From positions 28,512,710 to 28,576,709 of the forward strand of contig CM019697.1 of assembly GCA_009760885.1 (NCBI GenBank): a stretch of DNA of 64,000 nucleotides, written 5' to 3'. Shown here piece by piece: positions 22,035 to 32,200 of this stretch. Source of the DNA: Achatina immaculata (lineage: Eukaryota; Mollusca; Gastropoda; Stylommatophora; Achatinidae). A program made the position numbers and the translations under genes. The notes below the pieces were generated by a model. It made no database searches. It was given only the letters and a program-made list of their open reading frames with translations, and was not told the DNA's origin. Each line of letters opens with the position of its first letter. The first letter of the stretch is position 1.

Positions 22035-22633
22035 CATTGTCATACTTGAAGTGGTAGTTGCATAAGCTCCTGATTTACTTGCAGCTGGTTTGGTGTTACG
22101 GTAGACAATATAGGCCCATCCACTTTTTAGGCCTTGTGCCACTAACCCATCTGTGAAGATCATAGGGTCATGTTTTGAGTGATGGTGAATCTGTTCCTGC
22201 ACCTCTGCTTCTGTATTACCCTGAGCTCAGTCTCGGCATTCACAGCCAAACTGGATCATGACCTTCATTGATTTTGCATGTTTGGCGCTTTGGTCCATTC
22301 TGGTTCTATAGGATTCTGCTCTGGGTTGCATTCTGCTGACAATGTCTCTTCTGTCTGCCATCCACAATCTCCCTGCCCTTTGCTGAGTTCAGCTGTGGTA
22401 TGAGGGACTGGTTTGCCATGCTGGCAGTCCTGAGGTACATCTTCATTTGCACATACTTGTGCCTTTCTGTCATGCTGGGCATAACCAGCAAGTAGCACAT
22501 AGCTATGATCGGAGTATCCCTAGTACACACCAGAACTGCTTTCATGGCCTCATTTTCAAGCTTGATTATCTGTGTCGTGGATAAAATAAGAAGCAGAGGC
22601 TGTACTCAACCATCAACATCACCAACGCCAGCA

Positions 22634-22918
22634 TCAGCAGAAAGAGATCCAATTTGCCAGCCCAGCACCAGCCATGACCTTCATTGCACTGAGACTGTTC
22701 TTTGTTTTCTGAATAACCATGTCCATGTGGTGGTTGAAAGATAGTGTCCTTTCAATCATAGTCCCAAGGTAGTTCAAAAATTGTTCCCTCTTGATATATT
22801 CACTGTTGCATTGCACTACTAGAATGGTGGTCTCCGCAGATCTGTTATCTGATGAGCACCACAGGATTTTGGCCTCGCTAGGGTTTATCACTGCATTGTT
22901 GTCCTTACACCAGCCCAT
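22634..22918 (-). pseudogene. RT C-terminal fragment of LINE F
   Basis: 94 open residues from MGWCKDNNAVINPSEAKILW through YLGTMIERTLSFNHHMDMVIQKTKNSLSAMKVM are the post-YADD thumb region of an I/Jockey-type RT. The sequence agrees with the class in the FLNYLG block and the following hydrophobic-helix spacing. It sits just inside the Penelope insertion boundary. Confidence 0.8.
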
Positions 22919-23824
22919 GATTTGGTTAATATTTTTCTGCCTCTGTCTGCAGTTTCCATGTACTTATGTCAGGATATCATCTGCATATGTGAGTATTCAG
23001 CCAAGGCCAGTCTGGTGTAGTTGTGAAATCCTGGCAATGTATAATGTTGAAAAGCACATGTGATAATGGAGTAACACAATAATTGGTGTATAAGTATACA
23101 ACTATACACTAAGCACTGCAGTAAAGCTGTGATACCAGAATGTATAAATTCGGAAAAAAGTAGGAGCAGCTTTATTACTTAACGATTACAAAGTTGTGAC
23201 ATTTCGGCATGAGCCTTAATCATACAAAAACATACAGGACGAAGAAATAGAGAGAGGAGATAAAGTATAGATTCACATGAATACTGTTTAAAAAAAAAAA
23301 AAATTTTTTTTAAAGGAGTACTTAGCTGTAAATTGCAAGGTGTGGCTTGTCCGGCGGTGTGTGTCAGGAATGGATCTGGTAGGACGTGGAAATTGTTTAA
23401 ATAGAGACCTGTGACATGTGGTCGGTGGGTTGTAACTGGGGATGGTGGATGGGGAACCGGGGAGGGGAGAGAGAGTGACGCACTACTGGCCTAGCTAGGA
23501 GAAATTGAAACAGGTGATTGGGGAAGAGGGGTTGCAGAGAAAATAGCAGGGTTGCAGAGTGATGCTTGAGGAGTTTGAAAAGTAAGAAGGGGTGGATTTA
23601 GTGGAGAGGTACTATAATGATTGAAGAAGATGATGTTACGTGTAACTAAACAGCGAGTTTAACCCATGTGGCTCCAGCGTCCCATAATTTTGAATGCAGC
23701 GGTTCTCACGAGGTCCCCGAGAGGACCACAAGGGGTTCAGAGTATCACAGGGCGTTAGCCTGTATTCTTGGTGGGTCTCTCAAGTGGATTGCATGACACC
23801 TTGGTTTTCATTGCACCAGTTTAG

Positions 23825-24072
23825 TCTAGAGTTGGACTTTCTCACTGGAAGACCTCGACGTGTTTAGGATATCAGTGCATCCCCGCTGGGTGAGAGGTGG
23901 TAGCCCACCCAGCCCAGAGTTGGACCTTCTCACCGGAAAACCTCGACGTGTTTTGAGATACCCGTGTATCACCGCCGGGTGAGAGGTGGTTGGCCCATCC
24001 AGTCCAGAGTTGGACTTTCTCACTGGAAAACCTCAGCGTGATTAGGATACGCACACATCCCCGCCGGGTTTG
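23825..24072. repeat. 88-90 bp tandem repeat inside the Penelope element
   Basis: Nearly three units begin at gttggac(t/c)ttctcac: 23831, 23919 and 24009. Each unit contains ctcgacgtg or ctcagcgtg and a (ccgg/ctgg)gtgagaggtgg block. It lies between the inverted left arm and the GIY-YIG reading frame. Confidence 0.85.
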
Positions 24073-24080
24073 GCTCACGT

Positions 24081-24548
24081 TTGTATGACATCCTCGTCCA
24101 CAGCCACTTGAAGCAGAGCCTTACATATGTTGGCACCAGAAAATGTAACCGCCCCCGCTGCGTTACCTGCCCTGTAGTTTGGGAAACGAAAACAATCACT
24201 TTTCCCAAAACTATCCTCACTCTTCATGAGGGATTCACATGCGAGTCCCGAAATGTGATATATGTCATTGTTTGCAAAAGATGCAGGATAACATATATTG
24301 GTGAGACCGGCCTCAGATTAGGGGACCGCATGCAAAAACATCTGTACGGCATCGCCCAGCATGCTTCGAAACCAGTCCCAAATCATTTCAGTGGCCCCAA
24401 CCACAGAGGCAAATCTGATTTTCTGGTAACTGCCATTAAACAATGTCATGCAGATGACACAAGCCGCCTGGCACTTGAGAACCGCTGCATTCAAAATTAT
24501 GAGATGCTGGAACCACATGGGTTAAACTCGCTGTTTAGTTACACGTAA
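24081..24548 (+). CDS. GIY-YIG endonuclease domain of a Penelope-like element (partial)
   Basis: 155 uninterrupted codons. The N-terminal part has a Cys-rich linker (RKCNRPRCVTCPVV) and FTCESRNVIYVIVCKRC, then the nuclease core TYIGETGLRLGDRMQKHL, where the GIY..YIG signature reads VIY..YIG and the catalytic arginine is in RLGDRM. HFSGPNHRG and LENRCIQNYEMLEPHGLN, with the metal-binding glutamate, follow. In Penelope-like elements this domain nicks DNA for RT priming. The upstream RT is absent, so the copy is a 3' fragment despite the open frame. The stop follows LFSYT at 24548. Confidence 0.9.
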   Translation: MYDILVHSHLKQSLTYVGTRKCNRPRCVTCPVVWETKTITFPKTILTLHEGFTCESRNVIYVIVCKRCRITYIGETGLRLGDRMQKHLYGIAQHASKPVPNHFSGPNHRGKSDFLVTAIKQCHADDTSRLALENRCIQNYEMLEPHGLNSLFSYT

Positions 24549-25440
24549 CATCATCTTCTTCAATCATTATAGTACCTCTCCACTAAATCCACCCCTTCTT
24601 ACTTTTCAAACTTCCTCAAGCATCACTCTGCAACCCCGCTATTTTCTCTGCAACCCCTCTTCCCCAATCACCTGTTTCAATTTCTCCTAGCTAGGCCAGT
24701 AGTGCGTCACTCTCTCTCCCCTCCCTGGTTCCCCATCCACCACCCCCAGTTACAACCCACCGACCACAGGTCTCTATTTAAACAATTTCCACGTCCTACC
24801 AGATCCATTCCTGACACACACCGCCGGACAAGCCACACCTTGCAATTTACAGCTAAGTACTCCTTTTAAAAAAAATTTTTTTTTTTTTTTAAACAGTATT
24901 CATGTGAATCTATACTTTATCTCCTCTCTCTATTTCTTCGTCCTGTATGTTTTTGTATGATTAAGGCTCACGCAGAAACGTCACAACTTTGTAATCGTTA
25001 AGTAATAAAGCTGCTCCTACTTTTTTCCGATTTTATACATGTGATAATGGAGAGCCTTGAGGTAGTCCTGACGCAGTGATCCTAGGCTCCTAGATCCATG
25101 ACTCATATTGCAGTACCACAATTCTCTTTAGAAGCGATGAGGCTACCCACCACACTATCCAGGCATCATTGCCCATATCCATCATAAGGCACAGGAGTGT
25201 TGTGTAGTCAGCTTTTTTTATTAATAGGCATCCTCTATGGATCCAGTGCAACAACTGCCATCTTTTCTTTCCCTTGAAACCCTTCATAAACATCATATGC
25301 CAATATGGATGCGTTCCTTGTTGCGTCTCTGCCAGGTTGATGGCTACCTAGTATGACTGGAAGCTGCTTGCCATCCTCCAGTACCCATTCTCTGTGTAAC
25401 ATGGCAACTATTGCATTATTTCAAACTTTTCGTTTTTAGA

Positions 25441-26240
25441 TTGAAATTGAGTCAGTTGATAACCATACAGTGGCTCCTAAGCAGTGATAGTGTTCACTGG
25501 CAATTGCTGGTAAATTACCGATTTAAAAAAAAGAAAGTAAAATCAACTTTTGAGATCATTGGTTACTGTAACTGAAAAAACCTAGTAAAACGTATCAGGT
25601 GAAAGATAAAAAAAATTAATCTCTCTCTCTCTCTCTGAACCTTAAGTGCCCAGGGCACATGGGGCTTCCGCAAGGGTTTTCCACAAATGCCTGTCCTTCG
25701 CCTTTTTTTCTGCTCTTGCCCAGGTGAGCCCTCTATTGCTCAACATCCTTTCTGTTGTTCTTCTCCATGTCTCTTTTGGTCTACCCTTACTTCTGCTCCC
25801 CTGTGGTGTCCATCTTAATGCTATTTTTGGTAGTGAGTTGTCAGTCATTCGGAGCACATGTCCCAACCATCGCCAGCGTCTTTCCTCAATAATTGTTGTC
25901 AGTGGCTTCATCTGCATTTCTGCCAATAAGATGTTATTTCTTATGGTGTTTGGCCAGAATATTTTCCTAATTCTTCGTAAACATTTAGTCTGGAAAGAAT
26001 TCAACTGATGTTTGGGATGAGTATTTAATTTACATTTTAAAAAAAAGTATAAAGTAATGCATGTTGCATTGACTAAACAGTGAAAGTACTCTATGCAAAA
26101 TGAAAGACAAGTACAGCTGTACCACTTTCAAGAAATCCTACTGCAATCACTGCTACTAATTACCTATCTAAAGGAAGAGCCATGTTTCTCTCTTTCCGAA
26201 AATGATTAAGTTTAGTGATAAAGGCATATCACATACTGAG
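25441..26240. repeat. Dispersed repeat R2, copy a (split by LINE B3)
   Basis: Bases about 25500-25600 and 26060-26170 match 31740-31860 and 32090-32190 in the same order and orientation (ggcaattgctggtaaattac, gtgaaagtactctatgcaa, aatcctactgcaatcactgctac). The two halves are separated by B3. Family unknown. Confidence 0.6.
25621..26009 (-). mobile_element. RTE-like LINE, family B fragment 3
   Basis: 5'-truncated 3' end with a (GA)n tail, encoding NSFQTKCLRRIRKIFWPNTIR ... GRPKETWRRTTERMLSNRG on the minus strand as one open frame of 120 residues. It is nearly identical to the 3' end of B2. It sits inside repeat R2. I could not find a convincing TSD. Confidence 0.85.
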
Positions 26241-26527
26241 ATACTCAGACAAAAAAAAAAAGACTCTGCCATATTGTGAATGCAAAGGAGTTCTTGAAAG
26301 AAATTAAACTAAAATGCTTCAGGGAACATGAAAGCATTTTTAACAATGAATAATTTTACACCACACTGGGTTGTTGTTTTTTTTTTTTTTAGGCTTTTTT
26401 GCTTGTGTAATAGACCATAGTGTAAACATGATTTTAGGCATGAAGAAGCAAGGGTGGTATGGAACTGAACCCACAATATGTCCAAGGTATGCATATATTG
26501 AAGATGCTCAGTCCCATATTCTCACAG

Positions 26528-27399
26528 TTCATTCATTCATGCATTCATTTGCATGTCCCTTGCGGAACTTTGCCTCCCAAACAGCACTCCTGTAGGCCTC
26601 TCTGTTGTGAGCAAGATGGCCTGCCGCTGCTGCATCCATTTGCAGATCGTCAACGATGTCTTGCAGCCATCTTTGTTTTGGTCTTCTTCTCTTTCTTTTT
26701 CCCATTATGTATCCTTCCAATACAGTCTTCTCTAAATTATCATGACGTTTAATGTGTCCAGAATATTTAATTTTTCTCTCTTTAATCCTCTTTACTATCA
26801 AGCCTTCTTCAATACCAAACTCTTGTAGTATAGATATATTTGTTCTTTTTTGTGTCCACAATATTTGGAGAACTTTTCTGTAGCATTTACATTCAAAGGC
26901 ATTTATGCGTTTCTCAGCTGTTTTGTTAAGTGTCCAGGTCTCACAGGCATATGTTACGATGGGAAAGATGCATACCCGTAAAAATCTTATTTTTGTAGTT
27001 CTGTCTGCTCCTCTATGGATTCTTTATTTGTTTTACTTTCTGAAGAGCAATAGATGTCCTCCTTTTAATTTCCCTCATTGTATCTCCATTATTAGTTAGT
27101 AGTGATCCAAGATATTCAAAACTCTCCACTTCTTCCAGTTTTTCCTCATTGATACATATTTCATCTGCCTTGTTTGTTTTGTCAGTTGTCGTCAATTTAG
27201 TTTTCTTTGCATTAAGATAGAGGTTCTGCTCTTCGCTGTTCTTACGGACAGACATAATTAGTTTTTCCATTCCTTTTTGTGTTGTGGACAGTAATACTGT
27301 GTCATCAGCATATCTAATCTCTGGTATTTCTTAACCTCCAATTGTTATGGTATTCTTTGTCTACATCTTCTCTAACATTCCTCATTATATTTTCAGTGT
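26528..27399 (-). mobile_element. RTE-like LINE, family C copy 3 (5'-truncated)
   Basis: An 872-bp family C 3' end with a TGAA-type tail. It encodes MSVRKNSEEQNLYLNAKKTKL, FEYLGSLLTNN and SGHIKRHDNLEKTVLEGY ... GKRKRRRPKQRWLQDIVDDLQMD. TSD attctcacag at 26518-26527 and 27400-27409. Frameshifts are few, so it is fairly young. Confidence 0.9.
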
Positions 27400-27409
27400 A
27401 TTCTCACAG

Positions 27410-28023
27410 TACACCTGTCCATTTCTTGGTACTTATCAACCCATATGTATCATTGCCTTCTCCTTGCTCTTTTTTTTTTTTTCCTTTCAGCTTTTCCCAC
27501 TAAAATGGTTTTGTTATAGTATTATGCATCTTAATACAGCCAAAATGTTTTAGTTGTTTTGTTCTTGTAACTTTTATATTTCCTTCTTTGTGTTTTATTT
27601 CCATGAAAAACAACATTCTTCTGTACATCCATATTTCAGAATCTTAGTTTTTTTTTTTTTTTGGAGGGGGGAGACACGACAGTATCCATTATTATCAGGA
27701 TTTCATTGTTTTCATTCAGCAGAAGCAATAGATTTTGTTCTGAAGGAAATCATGAATGATCACCATCACTTTGGTGGCAGACTTAACATTTCTAGAGTAT
27801 GATTTAACATTTTGACTGGTTACATGGAACTGGAGATATATCTGAAAAATTATCATTTAGGCTTCACTTTAGATGTCACAATTTTATTATTACCATGGGG
27901 CCTGCCTGCACTGATATGTGCCAGCCATGTGCCCCCCCCCACCCCCCAAGTATATTTTTTTATGTGCTATAGCTAGTTATGTAATATTATTTTAAATCAC
28001 ATATGCTGACTTTACTTTCCTAG
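27410..28023 (+). other. PTCD1 intron end
   Basis: AT-rich intron with poly-T runs near 27471-27482 and 27648-27662 and a C-rich run at 27932-27949. The acceptor is ctttactttcctag, with AG at 28022-28023. Nothing else was recognised. Confidence 0.6.
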
Positions 28024-28731
28024 GTATGGCAAAAGATGCACAGGTACAGAGTACAGCCTGATATACACACATTTAATTTGCTGCTAAGAAGTGTGAGGGA
28101 CTGTGACGCAGGAAATCTCAGAACATTTGCTGCATCTATTGATATTGGCTCATCAGAAATTAGTGAAATTTCTAGTTTCCTGGAAATTAATCATTGTTTA
28201 GAAAGAAGACATAGTAGTAGACAAAATCCATTACTGATCAGTCCTGGTGTTTTAAATGTGCCAAACAGTGCATCTGGTGATGCAAATTCTTCCAACAGTG
28301 TCACAGAATCAGAGGAAGTAAGCTCAGTTAATTTTAAGGACTCACTTACAGATGTGTCCCTAGTGGCATCAGATCATGCTAAAAATAAGAACAGTACAAA
28401 ATCACTGTATGCAGACATACTAACAGAAGCTACCTGCAATACTTCAGAAAAGGAAAAACGTATCAGAGTTTCTCTCAAGGATTTGAAAGTTCCATCTGGC
28501 CGTTTAGCCTTCTTGGGAGGTGCCAAAAAGTTCATATCATTTATGGAGACATTGGGATCTCATCCTGACATGAAGACATTTGCCCAGATACTGGCATGTC
28601 TTCCAGATGATGAGCAGAGTGAGTTTGAGCTGCTGAAACTGATGGAAGAAAGGAATGTGAACCCAGACATAGATTTTCTCAACGATATCATGATGCGACG
28701 AAACCGGAGAAAAGAATCTGACAGTGCCAAG
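28024..28731 (+). CDS. PTCD1: PTCD1 internal exon b (PPR and linker)
   Basis: 236 codons in phase 0 between cctag|GTATGG and GCCAAG|GTAAGA. It begins VWQKMHRYRVQPDIHTFNLLLRSVRDC, a clear PTCD1 pentatricopeptide motif that continues the previous exon. A Ser/Asn-rich, probably disordered linker follows (about residues 45-150). Then come RVSLKDLKVPSGRLAFLGGA, another conserved PTCD1 region, and two further PPR helices (DMKTFAQILACLPD, NVNPDIDFLNDIMMRRNRRK). Role: mitochondrial matrix RNA binding by family knowledge. No stop or frameshift, so this is a functional exon. Confidence 0.93.
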
Positions 28732-29341
28732 GTAAGAGTAACTTGTGACTGTTATTTTTTTGTGCTCTGTCAACAAGTCTCATAATACCACTGCTGATTG
28801 TTCATGAGCTGATTAGTGTAAAGTTCTGCTATATTGCTTCGGGCTTGCCCATTATCAGTGTACTTCCAAAGATGTTTTCTGTCATGATTGATGTAGTTTT
28901 CCATAAAATGCAGAAAAATGACTTGAGTACCAGAATTTGGAAATAATCTTAGTCTCAGGGACCATATGAAATAGTAACCACCCAAATCTTTATTTGAGAA
29001 GCTACAGAATGGCTAATTTGGTGAAGCTTTTGTATCAGTTGTGTTTTTGATGTTGGTAATTTGATAACTTTTACTTTTTCACCTAACAGAAATTGACAGC
29101 TGGAAAACCAGTTCACATAGTGATGATGATTTAGTAATGAAACTTGTATACCAAAGTATATGGAATGTCAGTCATGCTGTAGTGGATACCCAGTTACTAT
29201 GGAATTCCTGGTATTAAGAAGGCAGACGGCATTGCCAAATGGTGCACAGTAGCCCAAACAAACAAGTATCCTTCAACACAGTCCTGCAACTTCTTTGAGA
29301 CATTACCAAAGTAAAATAGCTCAATTAGTGGGCAGGAGAGA
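28732..29341 (+). other. PTCD1 intron start, nothing recognised
   Basis: Follows donor GTAAGA. No shared repeat or coding segment was identified before LINE A3. Confidence 0.5.
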
Positions 29342-29352
29342 ATACTGGGCAT

Positions 29353-30054
29353 CATCATCATCAGGTGCCGTGCCGACTGGCGTTGGCTATTATGCTTCTC
29401 CAGAGTACACGATCCTTCATGCAGGCCATCAGCTCAGTTGGTGATCTCCTCTCACACCATCCCGTCAGACTATCCAGTATCATTTCTCTTGGTCTTCGTC
29501 TTGATCTTCTTCCATTTTTCCTGTTGTTATAATATTTTCTATGCCCCCTCTTCTCATTGCATGTCCTTTGAAAGTACATTGTCTCTCTCTTATCTTTTTG
29601 ACAAGGTTTTTTTTGTCTCTCCAGCTCTTCTCATACATTCTTCATTAGTTATTTTTGCTGTCCAGGGGATTTCCAACATTCTTCTAATAAACCACATTTC
29701 TGCTGCTTCCAATGATTTTTGTGCAGACTTGCCTATTGTCCACGATTCACTTCCATATAACAAGATAGGTTCAATATAGCATTTTAGGACTCGTTTTCTA
29801 ACATTCATTGATAAAGATGTGTTGGCTAATATGTTTCTCATTCTCTGAAATGCAGTCTTTGCTTGGCCTATTCTGTTCCTATTTTCTGTTCTACATTTCC
29901 CATCTGAAGTTATTACTGCTCCAAGGTATTTGAATTTCTGCACCTGCTTTAGAATAGTTCCGTTTAATTTTATACTGCATGCTGGTGGATTCTGTTTCTT
30001 AGATATAACCATAGTCTCTGTCTTTTTGATGTTCAAAGTAAGGCCTTTCTGTTC
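29353..30054 (-). mobile_element. RTE-like LINE, family A fragment 3
   Basis: A 702-bp 3' end with a TGA-type tail (catcatcatcatcagg on the plus strand). It encodes MNIKKTETMVISKKQNPPAC ... FKYLGAVITSDGKCRTENRNR ... RMLEIPWTAKITNEECMRR in a 148-residue open frame, then the terminal GRRSRRRPREMILDSLTGW. TSD atactgggcat at 29342-29352 and 30055-30065. It is a recent-looking truncated insertion. Confidence 0.9.
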
Positions 30055-30065
30055 ATACTGGGCAT

Positions 30066-31409
30066 ACTATACATAAATACATAAGCAGACCTGACTCACC
30101 CAACAAATCATGAACAGACAAAACCAAAAAAATGTTCTGGCTGTAAACAAACCATGTCACCTTAACAGCCATTTAAACAAAGACAAGAAAAACCATTTCC
30201 TAATTTTTAAACACTGTTATAATGAAGAGGAAATAGTTGAACATTTCCTACTTAAATACCCAAAACTAGATAATCTAAGAATAAAACTGTTTCCAAGATA
30301 CTTTACAATTAAATAAAATACTGTCTATTTTCCAAATCTGAACAACTACAAAAGACAACCAAATTCGTTACCATAGAATCAACTGCTAAAACCTTTTAGC
30401 TTGCAGCAACAGAGATTCACATCATATGAAATGGAGTCAAGCAATAGGTGGTCATTAAATCTTTTAAGAAGTGTTGAATCACCAGTTCTCTGGATGTTAC
30501 GGCTGAACAGGAACTGAATTAGGTACCGGTTTGTTCAGTTCTTCCGGTTCAAAGTTAAAAATTCTAACTCCGGCTTCACTGCATTAGAGACAACACCTTA
30601 TATGCTCCCTACATGCTGCAGCATCCATCCAAGAGTGTGTTTGCTAATAGTTGGTTTTGCTGTTGCAGTGAAGTTCGAGCACTGAGGTCGTCAATGCAGC
30701 AGCATCAAAATAAGGAGTCAAATCAACTGGAGTGGAGGAGTTCTTCCTGTAAAAGTGGGTACTTGGTTCATACAAACCGATTCCAAATACAAACCAATTC
30801 CTGATACCAAGTACTATCCACTTGGAATGGCTTTAGAGTAAAGAACCATTTTGTGAGTGTGAACTGTTTGCTAACATCAGCAGTGTAGGCTGTCATACGT
30901 GGAATAGCGGGAGAGTTTGAAAGTCCTAGCATCAAAACAAACTGCACTGTGTCATTCCATAGCTGCCCCCCCCCCACCCAAGTACACAATCCTTCCTTTT
31001 ACTATGCACATTGGAGCTTTTGTTCATTCAGTGTTAATTGATGAATCATTTAAACCACAGTAGCCATATATTTCTGTACTGTGCAGTTATTAAATGTGTT
31101 GATTTTATTTGTTAACATTGAACACTTTGTTTTCCCCTCAAAAATTTGTTGTTATAAGCATGTAATTTTTTTTCTTGAAGTACTGTTTCCAGATTTACTT
31201 CATTCACTGTGGTTCTGTACGTTTTACTGTTTACATATGTATGTACATGTATATAAAATGGCTCAAAGATCTGATAACAGTTCTTTGTGGAGACCTGTTG
31301 AAAAGCATGGTGAAATTATCATTTGTCCTATTTGCAAATCATCACTCACATTTACCAACACTCGAATAGTTTTTTTGGAATAAATATACACACATATAAG
31401 AGAAACTGT
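30066..31409. other. Intron with small dispersed repeat R3
   Basis: Mostly unassigned. About 65 bp near 30596-30655 (tatatgctccctacatgctg ... gtttgctaatagtt) recur at 51369-51430. A C-rich run lies at 30966-30976. Confidence 0.5.
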
Positions 31410-31500
31410 GTAAATATACATAAAGCCACTGCAGTAAAGCTGTTGTAACAAAATGTTTAACTATTTAAAACAAAAGAAAAGCTTTATTAGTTAAGAAGCT
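31410..31500 (-). repeat. Penelope-like terminal fragment
   Basis: Contains gccactgcagtaaagctgtt followed by aaaagctttattagttaag, the same order as the outer end of the Penelope copies (23119-23185, reading inward from the left). It is diverged, so a related subfamily. Bases 31501-31730 may continue it but are too diverged to call. Confidence 0.5.
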
Positions 31501-31729
31501 AGTTAATGGGTTAGTTCAAAATTCAATTATACATTACATTCCCTTTCTGCAGAGTGATTATTCCCTCTCTGCTAAATTCTGCTCTTTCCTCACCTGTAAC
31601 TTAGTTCCATAGTCCCTTCACTGTACTAGATTGCAGACCTTCCACTAAACCACTGTTCCACCAACCATTTTCTCAGCTTGATTACTATTATATCCCTGTC
31701 TCTCCTTTCTGCTTTCCCTACCCCGATTT

Positions 31730-32200
31730 AATACCAACCAGTGATTGCATTAACCGGCAATTACCAGTCAATTACTGATATAAAATTAAAAAACTGAAAC
31801 TTTTAGAGATCGTCAGTTACTATAACCTGTTTATGTTATTAAAAACCTGGTAAAAAGCAACCTACAAAATCTTCTGGAGGATAATCAGACCAGTAGACTG
31901 ATGATGTTCAATTTGTATATAGCAGAATAAGCCAATTTTGACTTTAGTTCAGCGTGGGAGCATGGTTCAGCATGTGAGCATTTTGTAAAGATCTCACTGC
32001 AGATAAGATAATAACAAAGTTTCACACAAACATTTAATTCCTGCTGGTGTTTAAGTGTGTTTAATTTTGCAAAAAAAAAATACTGAGAAAACCAGTATTT
32101 CAGAAAGTACTTCATGCAAGGTGAAAGACAGGTACAACTATACCAGTTTTAAAAAATCCTAGCATGATCACTGCTACCAACACATCCCAAATTTTCATTT
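31730..32200. repeat. Dispersed repeat R2, copy b
   Basis: Uninterrupted counterpart of R2 copy a, with the same order of shared blocks (ggcaattaccagtcaattac, gaaagtacttcatgcaagg, aaatcctagcatgatcactgc). Its continuity shows that B3 split copy a. Confidence 0.6.

Larger units (their letters stand above)
23056..25052 (+). mobile_element. Penelope-like element with inverted arms and perfect 16-bp TSD
   Basis: The insert 23072-25036 is flanked by acatgtgataatggag at 23056-23071 and 25037-25052. The left arm (23147-23709) is the reverse complement of the element's 3' region. The middle (23710-24548) has an 88-90 bp tandem repeat and a GIY-YIG reading frame. The right arm (about 24485-25036) is the same 3' region in direct orientation. 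The left end has an extra terminal block (23072-23146). No RT is present. Inverted and tandem 'pseudo-LTR' structures are typical of Penelope-like elements. Confidence 0.88.
22035..25440 (-). mobile_element. I-like LINE with RNase H, family F, split by a Penelope element
   Basis: Minus-strand I-group LINE. Reading downward: RT fingers (ASILAYDVYEGFQGKEKMAVVALD at about 25350-25230), palm (GNDAWIVWWVASSL), then a gap caused by the Penelope insertion 23072-25036. After that come SPLSHVLFNIIH (about 23060-23025), NPSEAKILWCSSDN, EQFLNYLGTMIERTLSFNHH and an RNase H start (PMIFTDGLVAQGLKSGW, about 22180-22110). The expected FTDGS aspartate is kept. Stops and frameshifts are many. The clade is inferred from RT followed by RNase H. 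Confidence 0.75.

Noticed and set aside
23825..24072. Regular 88-90 bp repeats resembling a CRISPR-like array
   Set aside because: The whole unit repeats without unique spacers, only about three units exist, and it lies inside a Penelope element of an animal genome.
24081..24548. GIY-YIG frame as a host or bacterial-type nuclease gene
   Set aside because: Its linker, C-terminal block, flanking Penelope ends and 16-bp TSD place it in a Penelope-like element.
25646..26008. Repeated plus-strand frames starting MPRAHGASARVFHK at 25646, 56619 and 57129
   Set aside because: They are the reverse strand of the conserved family B terminal ORF, not a gene family.
26371..26595. Frame after a poly-T/AG stretch at 26378-26392 as a further PTCD1 exon
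   Set aside because: The peptide has no PPR or PTCD1 similarity, runs into LINE C3, and PTCD1 already reads continuously from exon a to b.
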